Source of the DNA: Ignisphaera sp.
GTDB lineage: Archaea; Thermoproteota; Thermoprotei_A; Sulfolobales; Ignisphaeraceae
Assembly (NCBI GenBank): GCA_028275825.1
Contig: JAPWTX010000006.1
Coordinates: 1 to 57,272 of the forward strand
Direction: 5' to 3'
DNA length: 57,272 nucleotides
A program made the position numbers and the translations under genes. Of the stretch, positions 8,674 through 16,813 are shown one piece after another. The first letter of the stretch is position 1. Every line of letters begins with the position of its first letter. A model generated the notes under the pieces. The model saw only the letters and a program-made list of their open reading frames with translations, did not search any database and was not told the DNA's origin.

Positions 8674-8909
8674 TGTACAAGCAAATATGCAACAACGTCT
8701 CTACTAACAGAATTGCAAGTATCTATAGATATACACAAATGTTTAGACTTATTGCCAAACATATAACAGCATATGTAAACAATGCATCCTGCTTCAGAAT
8801 GAGATGTCCTTGCAACGGATTTCCCATAACGCCTCTCCGGATGTTCATAGGCATTTGAAGACCATTGTGGACTATAAATGCTTAGCAATAATTTAATTCT
8901 ACAATATTT

Positions 8910-9266
8910 TTATTCATGTTTCTTAAGTTCTATGCCGAGATCCTTAGATACTTGTTCAAGTAATTTAAACTTTGATTCAGTATCGCTCATAGAATTGACT
9001 ACTTGCAATAATGCCAAGGCTCTAAGGCTCTTTCTGATTGTGACATTTAAATTGTCAACAGAATCTCTTAGTTCTCTGATAACATGAATCACATGAAGTA
9101 GTAGTTCCTGTATATGTGTGAGTTCATGAGCAACAATACTGAGATCAACCTCCTTATGACTATGTACTTCGCTTTCCTCAGTCTCAACCTCAATATTTTG
9201 ACTCTCTTGTTGCATTATCTCTTCACTAATCTTCTTTACGTCTTCCTCACTCTTAGGAATATTCAT
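8910..9266 (-). CDS. Hypothetical coiled-coil protein, 118 aa
   Basis: Not recognised. The first 45 residues are acidic and likely disordered (Glu/Gln/Ser-rich); residues 45-110 form long amphipathic helices with leucine repeats (LTHIQELLLHVIHVIRELRDSV, in two pieces), typical of a coiled coil; the C-terminus is charged. ATG 9266 is taken as the start since TTTAAAT about 20 nt upstream could be its TATA box. A TTG at 9302 would add 12 residues. It stands alone between two long intergenic stretches. Confidence 0.55.
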   Translation of the reverse strand: MNIPKSEEDVKKISEEIMQQESQNIEVETEESEVHSHKEVDLSIVAHELTHIQELLLHVIHVIRELRDSVDNLNVTIRKSLRALALLQVVNSMSDTESKFKLLEQVSKDLGIELKKHE

Positions 9267-9581
9267 TCTACTGAACTTACTCAATTTAAACCCCCATGGC
9301 AACTAACCCTTATTGTGATATACATTAAAGTGGTTATTAAGATAAAAAGCTTTATTGTTAGGAGCCTTGTCCTTCAGCTTCCAGAGCTGGTTATCCTCTT
9401 AACCTAGGCTAAAACAGATTAAAACCTCTTGCATAGTTCTACTCAAAGTTCTTGAAATGATGTGTTAATGAACTTTGTAATGAGATGTACAAGTATAGAG
9501 TGTTTTGAGTTATTGATTCCATAGCGAAGATAGATGTAATGAGAAAATCTATGAAATTCTATGTTTGAGAATAACATATGA
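9267..9581. other. Intergenic interval upstream of the unknown gene and downstream of sufBD
   Basis: About 315 bases without a supported gene. It holds the promoter side of the minus-strand coiled-coil gene and the region downstream of sufBD. A small hairpin (CTTCCAGAGCTGG) occurs near 9378-9391. Several ATGA/TGA triplets near 9450-9560 do not assemble into a C/D box RNA. Confidence 0.4.
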
Positions 9582-10778
9582 TTAGAGCGCTTTTTCTGAA
9601 ATTACCTTCTCTATAGACTCTATGTAGCTCTTTACCCTATCTGGAATTTCCTTAATCTCTACTGATGCAAATCCTCTTACAATAGCTGAGATTGCATCAT
9701 CTTTTGAAAATCCTTTGCTTACCAGATAGTTTATCTCATCTTCAGCCAATCTGCCTATAGAAGCCTCATGCGTTAGCATAACGTTGGGGTTTCTTGCTGT
9801 GAGTCCGGGAATTGTTTGAATAGAAGCTTTATTAGATAGCATAAGACCTCTGCAATCTATGTGTCCTCTAGAAGCCCCTTCACCCACTATATGTGCTCTC
9901 ATAATTATCTTTGAGCCGTCTCTAGCTAGCGCTCTTGAAATCAGTTCAGCACTACCATTATCGCCATGTATATAAACACCACTACCAACATCTAGATCAG
10001 CATCGCCTAGACCAAGTAGAATTGATGCAAGAAATGCTCTTGCATTACTCGCCAAGTGTACTGTGGGATAGGTTTGAAGTGTCTTTACTCTTGACATATT
10101 TACATAGTAAGATATGTATTCTCCACCATCATCAACATTCACAACAGTTCTTGGCCTTACATGTGCCACTTTATTCCATGAATGAACCATGATAAACCTC
10201 AGCCTAGCATTTTTACCTACATAAAACTCAGAAATACCTACATGAAGCCCCAGAACTTCTGGAGCAATAGTGCATCCTGTGTAAACAGTTGCTTCAGCAT
10301 TGTCCTCAACAATAACGATATTGTGAGGTGCTTGCAGACCTCCATAACTCATGTATAGGCATGCCATGATGGGCTCTTCAACTTTTGCCCCTTTCTTAAC
10401 CCTTATAAAATAACCACCTCTCCCTCTCAGGGCAGCGAGAGCTGTATATTTATCTGTTGCAGGGTCTACAAGTCTCCAAATATATTCATAGGCCTCATCA
10501 CGTCTCTGATCAATAAAATCTTCTATTCTTAGAACCTCAACACCAGGTATTCTACTTAAATAATTGAAGTATACTTGATCGACTTGAATGTACATAGCGT
10601 TAGCTTTGAGATTTACACCAACTTCCTCAGCTTTTGAGGTGTCCAGTAATCCCCTAGACTTTGGCTCAGCTAAACTAAGAAATGGTGATATATCCACATC
10701 TAAGCCATATGGCGAAGGCTTGTTTAAGGCCTTTGCGGCTCTTTCTCTAACTTCGTCAAACCAAGCCTTTGAAGCCAT
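9582..10778 (-). CDS. sufB: SufB/SufD family Fe-S assembly scaffold (SufBD)
   Basis: 398 residues with the SufB/D right-handed beta-helix pattern: PHNIVIVEDNAEATVYTGCT, GISEFYVGKNARLRF, GDNGSAELISRALARDGSK, then the C-terminal RNPNVMLTHEASIGRLAEDE and YLVSKGFSKDDA blocks that are highly conserved. It assembles Fe-S clusters with the SufC ATPase, located immediately upstream with a 23-nt overlap. Only one B/D-type protein is present and no cysteine desulfurase or SufE/U, which matches the minimal archaeal two-gene system. Confidence 0.9.
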   Translation of the reverse strand: MASKAWFDEVRERAAKALNKPSPYGLDVDISPFLSLAEPKSRGLLDTSKAEEVGVNLKANAMYIQVDQVYFNYLSRIPGVEVLRIEDFIDQRRDEAYEYIWRLVDPATDKYTALAALRGRGGYFIRVKKGAKVEEPIMACLYMSYGGLQAPHNIVIVEDNAEATVYTGCTIAPEVLGLHVGISEFYVGKNARLRFIMVHSWNKVAHVRPRTVVNVDDGGEYISYYVNMSRVKTLQTYPTVHLASNARAFLASILLGLGDADLDVGSGVYIHGDNGSAELISRALARDGSKIIMRAHIVGEGASRGHIDCRGLMLSNKASIQTIPGLTARNPNVMLTHEASIGRLAEDEINYLVSKGFSKDDAISAIVRGFASVEIKEIPDRVKSYIESIEKVISEKAL

Positions 10779-11466
10779 GTCTCATCACCTTGTACAATAA
10801 TTCAGCCTCTCCACAACGGATTATGGAGCCATTTAGCAGTATGCATGTGGTGTCAGGCTCTATATACCTCGCAATAAATGCTGTATGAGTTACTATGACT
10901 ATGGATTTATGAGGGGAGAACTCAACAAGTTTCTTTAACCCTCTTGCTACAATTTCTATGGAATCCACATCCACACCCGTATCAGGTTCATCAACGAGCG
11001 CAAGTCTTGGTCTTTGTGCAAGGAGTGTAGCTATCTCAACCCTCTTTAACTCTCCACCTGAAAACCCCTTACCAAATTCTCGATACAGCAAGTGCTCTAT
11101 CTCCATTTCCTTAGCCACATCATTTATGGTGCATCCACCCCTCTTACACAATGTGCTTAAGAGGTCAATAACTCTAATTCCAACAAGCTTTGGAGGTATT
11201 TGATGCGCTAATGCAAGGCCTTTAGAAACTCTATACTCCATGGGTTTGTCAGTTACATCTTCATTCTCAAAGTGTATAACACCTGTTAACACATTGTAAC
11301 CAGGATACCCTATTATGGTTCTAAGAAGAGTAGATTTCCCAGCTCCATTAGGTCCCAGAAGATATAGTATAGTATTGTTGGGAACCTCTAAGTTCAGATC
11401 CTTTATAGCAATCCTAGAACCTACACTCACGCTCAGATTCTCAATGCTTAACACTATATTAGGCAT
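10756..11466 (-). CDS. sufC: SufC, Fe-S assembly ATPase
   Basis: 236-residue ABC ATPase with Walker A (LLGPNGAGKSTLLRTI), Q-loop in ALAHQIPP, signature FSGGELKRVEIATLL, Walker B LALVDEPDTGVDVDS and switch His (IVVTHTAF). FSGGE and the DEPDTGVD D-loop are typical of SufC rather than transporters. It powers SufBD. ATG 11466 is preferred because GAGGTG lies 9 nt upstream; a GTG at 11478 overlaps that Shine-Dalgarno site. Cytosolic; translationally coupled to sufBD. Confidence 0.92.
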   Translation of the reverse strand: MPNIVLSIENLSVSVGSRIAIKDLNLEVPNNTILYLLGPNGAGKSTLLRTIIGYPGYNVLTGVIHFENEDVTDKPMEYRVSKGLALAHQIPPKLVGIRVIDLLSTLCKRGGCTINDVAKEMEIEHLLYREFGKGFSGGELKRVEIATLLAQRPRLALVDEPDTGVDVDSIEIVARGLKKLVEFSPHKSIVIVTHTAFIARYIEPDTTCILLNGSIIRCGEAELLYKVMRHGFKGLV

Positions 11467-11609
11467 TATGCAAGGCACCTCTATAGTTCATCATTATTAA
11501 GTACCACCAATTTGATACTTAAGCTTTGCACTTATAAACATCATGGTATGATACAGTTAAGCTTTTATATCGCACGTATTTAATACACTATGATTTAAGG
11601 TTTTTCATT

Positions 11610-11978
11610 ATGGTTACTGCAAGAGCAAGATTCCTGATAAAGAGATTAGAAGAAAAATATGGTTTAGTAGGCAGGGTAGCTGGGAGATACATTGCAGCAG
11701 GGCTTAGTGTAGAACTAATGCATCCTACGAGGTATGGTGCTATACACATAATTGCGAGAGGGGGAGGCAAAGTATTTGCTATAGAAGTTGTAGATAAGCC
11801 AGAGAAGCTATCCTTAGATGTTATTAAGACGTTTGCTGAAAAAGCAAAACTTGTAAAAGCCAGCCCGATACTCGTACTATACTCTAACAATGTTAAGTTA
11901 CCAGATGAGCTCTATAAGTTCTGTGTTGAGAATGGGGTGAAGATACGTGTTATCAGATCAAGGGAAGTTATAGCATAA
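11610..11978 (+). CDS. Hjc/RecB-like nuclease-fold protein, active site degenerate
   Basis: 122 residues that can be laid onto the Holliday junction resolvase (Hjc) / PD-(D/E)XK core: helix with RARFLIKRLEEKYG, then strand pair GAIHIIARGGGKVFAIEVVD, and a strand SPILVLYSN. In active Hjc the strands read PDIIA...IEMK; here the Asp position is His and the Lys of ExK is Val, so metal-dependent cleavage is doubtful. Likely a DNA-binding paralogue. An A/T-rich promoter with CTTTTATA lies near 11560. It begins a short run with the next two genes. Confidence 0.5.
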   Translation: MVTARARFLIKRLEEKYGLVGRVAGRYIAAGLSVELMHPTRYGAIHIIARGGGKVFAIEVVDKPEKLSLDVIKTFAEKAKLVKASPILVLYSNNVKLPDELYKFCVENGVKIRVIRSREVIA

Positions 11979-11995
11979 CTAGGGGCTTTCGAAAC

Positions 11996-12493
11996 ATGGG
12001 CAACGAACTAGAGGATATAGTAAATCACGTAGCCAAGCTAATGATGGTCTCAGCAGTTACTGCACCCAAAGCTCGTGGAGTTAACAATATTGTTGTCAAG
12101 ATCTTGAGTAGAAGAGAAGAACTAGAACTCTTAGCAAAGAAAATGGAGGAACTTTCGCAAATCTATGGAGATTTCTTTGCACGGGATGCAGGTAGTGTAA
12201 GGAATAGCGATGCTGTTGTGTTACTCGGATGCAAGGTTGTTAAGATTGGTGTTAAGAAGCCTGAGAAGTGGGGTCTAGATGCAGACTCTGTACTCAGTTT
12301 AATCAACTTAGGTATAGCGCTAGGCTCAGCAACAAAAACAGCGGCGTTGTTCAATGTGGATAATAGAATTATGATGAGTATTGGGGTGGCAGCACAGGAG
12401 ATAGGGTTAATAGATGCAGACTATGCCTTTGGCATACCACTTTCAGCAAGACCCAAAAACATTTACTTTGATAGAGTATGGCCTCCAAAGTAA
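11996..12493 (+). CDS. DUF2148 family protein lacking the cysteine cluster
   Basis: 165 residues. TAPKARGVNNI near the N-terminus, FFARDAGSVRNSDAVVLLG, LGIALGSATKTAA, VDNRIMMSIGVAAQEIGLIDADYAFGIPLSA and a tail KNIYFDRVWPP are all DUF2148 (COG4739) hallmarks. Family members normally carry a ferredoxin-like CGxCG segment between the middle and the AVGSA block; here that segment is shortened and only one Cys (GCKVV) remains, so it probably binds no Fe-S cluster. Starts 17 nt after the preceding stop. Confidence 0.8.
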   Translation: MGNELEDIVNHVAKLMMVSAVTAPKARGVNNIVVKILSRREELELLAKKMEELSQIYGDFFARDAGSVRNSDAVVLLGCKVVKIGVKKPEKWGLDADSVLSLINLGIALGSATKTAALFNVDNRIMMSIGVAAQEIGLIDADYAFGIPLSARPKNIYFDRVWPPK

Positions 12494-12518
12494 TTCTGAA
12501 GTAATTATGTGAATAACC

Positions 12519-13025
12519 TTGGAACTTGACGCTATAGCAAAGCTCATCATAATTTTATTGGTATCATTCTCGCCAATAACTGAAGTCAGAGGTGGTATAC
12601 CGCTTGCAGTTGGCTGGTTTACCAATAATATCACAATGCTTGGAATGGGTGTATTTATAGCAGTTCTTGGCAACCTTATGATAGCCCCCTTTGTGCTTTA
12701 TCTATTGAAATATATAGACATGTTTGTGAGAAATTCAAAAAAGATGCCAAAACATGTGAAGAGTCTATATATAAAGATACTTGATTATGTGCAGAAAAGA
12801 GGTAGAAAATTTGAAAAATACGAGATTCCAGCTCTAGCAATATTTGTCGCTATACCGCTTCCGGCAACAGGAGCCTGGACAGCCTCATTAATAGCCTTTT
12901 TACTTGGAATGAATAAGAAGAAAGCACTAATAGCTATAGAGTTAGGGGTGTTAGGCGCTTCAGCAATAGTCTTTACAGCCACGTATGCAGGGTTTATAAT
13001 TCTTAAAAGAATATTTGGATTGTAA
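12519..13025 (+). CDS. Small multi-drug export protein family (COG2426), membrane protein
   Basis: 168 residues with about four membrane segments (roughly 5-25, 33-60, 100-125, 135-162). The motif SFSPITEVRGGIPLAVGW and a later AIPLPATGAWTASLIAFLLGM define the family; a basic loop (RNSKKMPKHVKSLYIK) lies between. Function is not established beyond the family name. The only fitting start is TTG 12519 (MELDAIAKL). Spacing of 25 nt from the DUF2148 gene suggests co-transcription. Confidence 0.8.
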   Translation: MELDAIAKLIIILLVSFSPITEVRGGIPLAVGWFTNNITMLGMGVFIAVLGNLMIAPFVLYLLKYIDMFVRNSKKMPKHVKSLYIKILDYVQKRGRKFEKYEIPALAIFVAIPLPATGAWTASLIAFLLGMNKKKALIAIELGVLGASAIVFTATYAGFIILKRIFGL

Positions 13026-13032
13026 CAGTGCT

Positions 13033-13088
13033 AAGATGATGTGCTCTAGACCAGGCTGATAGATGACGAATCTCCGCAAACTGATTAT
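13033..13088 (+). ncRNA. C/D box sRNA candidate (2'-O-methylation guide)
   Basis: All four boxes are present in order with near-ideal spacing: C-like ATGATGT (13036-13042), 13-nt guide, D' CTGA (13056-13059), 3-nt spacer, C' ATGACGA (13063-13069), 11-nt guide, D CTGA (13081-13084). Flanking TAA/TTA can pair as a terminal stem. By the box-plus-five rule the guides would modify the G in CCUGGUCUAGAGC (second G of GG) and the C in UUUGCGGAGAU. The first target resembles a tRNA D-arm, but this was not checked. It lies just before the trp promoter. Confidence 0.55.
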
Positions 13089-13095
13089 GATCCGA

Positions 13096-13108
13096 TAAGC
13101 TTTTAAAC
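13096..13108 (+). promoter_or_regulatory. trp operon promoter (BRE/TATA)
   Basis: TAAGC followed by TTTTAAAC forms a BRE-TATA pair. Start of transcription would fall near 13128-13132, at or next to the GTG taken as the trpB2 start, so the operon mRNA may be leaderless. No attenuator-like leader is possible in so short a space. Confidence 0.5.
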
Positions 13109-13128
13109 TATAAAGTTTCTTGCATTTT

Positions 13129-14442
13129 GTGAGGGATAAATATGAGCCAATGGTAAATACTCTAAATAAGTACTTGGATGAAATTCTACCAAACTATTGG
13201 TATAACATAGTGCCTGATTTACCAAAACCGCTTCCTCCACCAATTGATCCCCCAGAAAATAGCTCTAGAATTGAGTTGCTTCAGCAGATATTGCCAAAAG
13301 AGATTTTGAAGCAGCAGTTTACCATTGATAGGTTTGTAAAAATCCCGGATGAGGTAAAGGAGAAGTATGGTGTGCTTGGAAGACCAACCCCATTGTATCG
13401 TGCAAAAGCGTTAGAGAGGTTTCTAGATACACCAGCTACAATATATTTTAAATTCGAGGGGGCTTTACCGACAGGTTCTCATAAAGTGAATACTGCAGTG
13501 CCACAAGTGTTTTACGCACATACTGAGGGGGTGGATCATGTAACTACAGAAACAGGGGCAGGTCAATGGGGTGCTGCAGTAGCTCTGGCAGCTGCACTGT
13601 ATGGTGTAAAGGCGACGGTGTTCATGGTTAAAGCAAGTTATGATCAGAAGCCTGGGAGAAGAGCTTTAATGGAGTTCTACGGAGCAGAAGTTGTTGCAAG
13701 TCCTTCAAAATTAACAAAAATAGGTGTGGAGATTGTTGAGAGAAACCCGAGGCATCCAGGGTCTCTGGGGATAGCTATTAGTGAAGCAATAGAATATGCC
13801 TTGGAGAATGGCTACAGGTATGTTATGGGGAGTGTTCTCGATGTCGTTTTAATGCATCAATCTGTAATCGGCTTAGAAACAATGAAGCAGCTTGAGCTCA
13901 TAGGTGAAGAGCCAGATGTACTAGTAGCATGTGTTGGTGGTGGAAGTAATTTTGGAGGCTTTGTATATCCATTCATAGGGCTGAAAAGCAGTAAGAAGAT
14001 GGAGTTCGTTGCTGCGGCATCAGCAGAGGTACCTAAGTTTAGCAAAGGTTGGTATAAGTATGATTATCCAGACACAGCAGGATTACTACCATTACTAAAA
14101 ATGATAACTCTGGGAAAAGACTTTGTACCACCACCAATATACTCAGGAGGACTTAGATATCATGGCTTAGCTCCTAGTCTAAGCATACTTATAGCTGAGG
14201 GCATTGTTAAGTGGGTCGAGTATAAGGAGAGCGATATTCTTGAGGCTGCAAGAATCTTTGCAAAAACTCAGGGAATTGTTCCAGCACCAGAATCAGCACA
14301 TGCGATAAAGGCTGTTATTGATATTGCTTTGCAGGCTAAGAAAAATAGTGAGAAGAAGGTGATAGTATTCAACTTAAGTGGGCACGGACTTCTGGACATA
14401 GAGAACTATAGAAGCATGATGTTAAGGTATCAAAAACAGTAA
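13129..14442 (+). CDS. trpB: Tryptophan synthase beta subunit, TrpB2 type
   Basis: About 437 residues, longer than TrpB1 and with the TrpB2 N-terminus ([17 protein letters not shown]). The PLP lysine is in GSHKVN; GAGQWG and the glycine-rich phosphate loop VGGGSN follow. It condenses indole or indole-glycerol-phosphate-derived indole with serine. First gene of trpB2-A-D-F-E-G-C. Start is uncertain: GTG 13129 fits the TATA box; TTG 13120 and ATG 13150 are in frame. TrpB2, rather than TrpB1, sitting next to trpA is known in some Crenarchaeota. Confidence 0.93.
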   Translation: MRDKYEPMVNTLNKYLDEILPNYWYNIVPDLPKPLPPPIDPPENSSRIELLQQILPKEILKQQFTIDRFVKIPDEVKEKYGVLGRPTPLYRAKALERFLDTPATIYFKFEGALPTGSHKVNTAVPQVFYAHTEGVDHVTTETGAGQWGAAVALAAALYGVKATVFMVKASYDQKPGRRALMEFYGAEVVASPSKLTKIGVEIVERNPRHPGSLGIAISEAIEYALENGYRYVMGSVLDVVLMHQSVIGLETMKQLELIGEEPDVLVACVGGGSNFGGFVYPFIGLKSSKKMEFVAAASAEVPKFSKGWYKYDYPDTAGLLPLLKMITLGKDFVPPPIYSGGLRYHGLAPSLSILIAEGIVKWVEYKESDILEAARIFAKTQGIVPAPESAHAIKAVIDIALQAKKNSEKKVIVFNLSGHGLLDIENYRSMMLRYQKQ

Positions 14443-14461
14443 CATGGTTCGGTGTAACTAT

Positions 14462-15184
14462 ATGAAGCTCCTCACTGCTTATTTTACCTTAGGCTACCCA
14501 TCTCCATCAATGTTTACGAAGCTGTTAAAAGCCGCTGAGGATAGTGGTGTGGATATAGTAGAGCTTGGTATTCCACCTAGGTTTGCGAAATATGATGGAC
14601 CATTAATTAGAAGAAGCTATGAACATGTAAATAGGTTAGGAATGGATCACTGGCAGTTACTAAAGGAAGCGAGGAGAAGCATTAGCATACCAATAGTTGT
14701 TCTAACATATTTAGAGGAATGGGTAAAGAACTTTACAAGCTTTGTGGATAAGGTTCATGAAATTGGTGTAGATTCAATATTACTACCAGACCTTTTAATA
14801 GACTATGTAGATGTATTTGAAGAGTACTTCGAAAATGCAAAAAGAGTTGGGCTCACTCTATTCACATCTCCATCAATGCCTGATAAGCTAATAATGAGAG
14901 TCTCTTCGCTCTCTAAGCTATTTCTATACTACGGTATTAGGCCTACAACAGGTGTTCCAATACCTGTTGACCCTACAACTCTTGTTAGGAGGATTAGGTC
15001 ATTAGTTAAGAATAAACTTATTGTTGGCTTTGGGCTTTCACTAAATGATATTGCTGATGTGCTGAAAGCTGGTGCAGATGGTATTGCAGTGGGAAGTGTG
15101 CTAATACAAGCCATTAATGATGGAGGTGTTGAGAGTGTTACAAAGTTGTTAAAGGAGCTTAGAGGTGTTATTGATGGAGTATAA
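14462..15184 (+). CDS. trpA: Tryptophan synthase alpha subunit
   Basis: A 240-residue TIM barrel that splits indole-3-glycerol phosphate. The N-terminus MKLLTAYFTLGYPS is typical; the catalytic pair is Glu in VELGIPP and Asp in YDGPLIRRS. The phosphate-binding end is VGFGLS...GIAVGS. ATG 14462 is preferred over 14444 because GGTG lies 5 nt upstream and the shorter form matches the family. Starts just after trpB2 and overlaps trpD by 11 nt. Confidence 0.93.
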   Translation: MKLLTAYFTLGYPSPSMFTKLLKAAEDSGVDIVELGIPPRFAKYDGPLIRRSYEHVNRLGMDHWQLLKEARRSISIPIVVLTYLEEWVKNFTSFVDKVHEIGVDSILLPDLLIDYVDVFEEYFENAKRVGLTLFTSPSMPDKLIMRVSSLSKLFLYYGIRPTTGVPIPVDPTTLVRRIRSLVKNKLIVGFGLSLNDIADVLKAGADGIAVGSVLIQAINDGGVESVTKLLKELRGVIDGV

Positions 15185-16220
15185 GAGAATTATTGAGAGA
15201 ATTGTGAACAGAGATTCGTTAGGTTTTGATGAGGCCGAAGAACTGGCGTTTAGAGTGATGAGTGGAGAAGTGCCAGAGATAGTCATTTCAGCAGTGCTAG
15301 TTGGGCTGAGGATGAAGGGTGAGTGTGTGGAGGAGATAGCAGGTTTTGCAAGTGCAATGAGGAAAATGTCGATGAAAATTGATGGCAGCAAAGCTATAGA
15401 TATTGTAGGGACAGGTGGTGATGGCTACTCAACAATAAATGTCAGCACAGCATCAGCTCTACTGATATCAGTGCTTCACCCAGTCGCTAAACATGGTAAT
15501 AGAGCTGTTAGTGGCAAAAGTGGTTCAGCTGATGTCCTAGAGGCCTTGGGATACAAGATTGAAGTAGAGCCTAGCAGAGCTGAGGAACTATTGAAGGAAA
15601 CAAACTTTGTATTCCTCTTTGCACCACTCTACCACCCAGCAATGAAGAAAGTGATGCCAGTAAGAAAGATGTTGGGTATTAGAACAATATTCAATGTGCT
15701 TGGCCCCTTAACAAATCCAGCATCTCCAAGAAGAGTTGTTGTAGGGGCTTTTTCCAAAAGTTATGCTGAGAAAATGGCTCAAGTTCTGCTTATGCTAGGT
15801 ATTGAAAGAGCTTTTGTAGTGCATGGCGAGCCTGGTATAGATGAAGTGAGTCCAGAAGCAACGACTCACATTTATGAAGTTAAAAGGGGTTATGTGGAGT
15901 ACTATACCCTTGAACCTAAAGACTTTGGGGTAGAGCCAGTTCCGCTTACTGATGTCATTGCTATAAATCCTGAAGACTCAGCAATTAGAATATTGAGAGC
16001 CTCTAAAGGACTTGATAAAGCTGTTGCAACCTTTATCAAGGTTAATGCAAGCATTGCCATGGTTTTAACAGAGCATGCAAAAGATTTTAGAGATGGTGCT
16101 GAGCTTGCAGAGCAACTTCTCCCTAATTTGTTGAATAGAATAGAGATGATAGTGAAAAGCAATGGAGATGTGAATAAGCTGAAGAAGCTTCTTGTGAAGG
16201 TGGGGATTGTATGGGAGTAA
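15174..16220 (+). CDS. trpD: Anthranilate phosphoribosyltransferase
   Basis: 348 residues. The PRPP site DIVGTGGDGYSTINVSTASA and KHGNRAVSGKSGSADVLEALG, together with the later FVFLFAPLYHPAM, identify TrpD. It adds phosphoribose from PRPP to anthranilate. ATG 15174 has GAGGTG 6 nt upstream inside trpA; overlaps trpA by 11 nt and trpF by 10 nt, so translation of the three genes is coupled. Confidence 0.96.
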   Translation: MEYKRIIERIVNRDSLGFDEAEELAFRVMSGEVPEIVISAVLVGLRMKGECVEEIAGFASAMRKMSMKIDGSKAIDIVGTGGDGYSTINVSTASALLISVLHPVAKHGNRAVSGKSGSADVLEALGYKIEVEPSRAEELLKETNFVFLFAPLYHPAMKKVMPVRKMLGIRTIFNVLGPLTNPASPRRVVVGAFSKSYAEKMAQVLLMLGIERAFVVHGEPGIDEVSPEATTHIYEVKRGYVEYYTLEPKDFGVEPVPLTDVIAINPEDSAIRILRASKGLDKAVATFIKVNASIAMVLTEHAKDFRDGAELAEQLLPNLLNRIEMIVKSNGDVNKLKKLLVKVGIVWE

Positions 16221-16813
16221 AGCTAAAGATATGTGGTGTAACTAATATGGAGGATGCAAAGGCTCTTGACGCCCTTGGTGTAGATTTCATAGGGGTAGTA
16301 ACAGACCCTATATCACCACGCTATGTAGAGAGACATCTTGTTAAAGAGCTTAAGAGAAGTATAGAGACACCTATCGTGGAGGTTCTTGTCTCCAGCCCTC
16401 TAAGCGAGGTAAACACATCCATAGCTGACTATGTACAAATACATAGGGTTTTAAGTGATGAGGAACTGAATGAGATTTCTACAATGAGTAAGAGAATTAT
16501 ACTCTATGTACCAGCACTACGTGAAGCTGTGCATTATTTACTGAAGGCACAAAGGTTCACAGATCTAATTCTATTTGATGCACCAAGAAAGGGGTTGAAA
16601 GCAGATCCCAATATTCTAAAAACTCTTCTAGATTACCACCCTGGTGCTGGTGTTGGCGGTGGCATAACCTTAGAGAATGTGTACGATTATCTGGTCTTAG
16701 AACCTGGGTGGCTTGATGTATCAAGTGGTGTAGAAGTTTACGTAGGTAAAAAGGATATGGCTAAGGTCAGGAAGTTAAAGGAGGTGGTAACACTATGGAG
16801 GAGAAGAGCCTAA
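16211..16813 (+). CDS. trpF: Phosphoribosylanthranilate isomerase
   Basis: 200 residues. The catalytic Cys is in LKICGVTN and the catalytic Asp in LFDAPRKG; GVGGGITLENV binds phosphate. It isomerises N-(5'-phosphoribosyl)anthranilate to CdRP. The barrel is a little divergent in the second quarter (EVLVSSPLSEV) but the length is normal. Overlaps trpD upstream and trpE downstream. Confidence 0.93.
   Translation: MGVKLKICGVTNMEDAKALDALGVDFIGVVTDPISPRYVERHLVKELKRSIETPIVEVLVSSPLSEVNTSIADYVQIHRVLSDEELNEISTMSKRIILYVPALREAVHYLLKAQRFTDLILFDAPRKGLKADPNILKTLLDYHPGAGVGGGITLENVYDYLVLEPGWLDVSSGVEVYVGKKDMAKVRKLKEVVTLWRRRA

Noticed and set aside
8723-8848. 41-codon minus-strand frame with a hydrophobic C-terminus, between glgA and the unknown gene
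   Set aside because: No ribosome-binding site, no recognisable protein, and competing frames of equal quality.
8910-9266. HELTH string resembling a zinc-metalloprotease motif in the coiled-coil protein
   Set aside because: The protein is short and coiled-coil, with no third ligand or protease fold; the motif is a coincidence of the Leu/His-rich helix.
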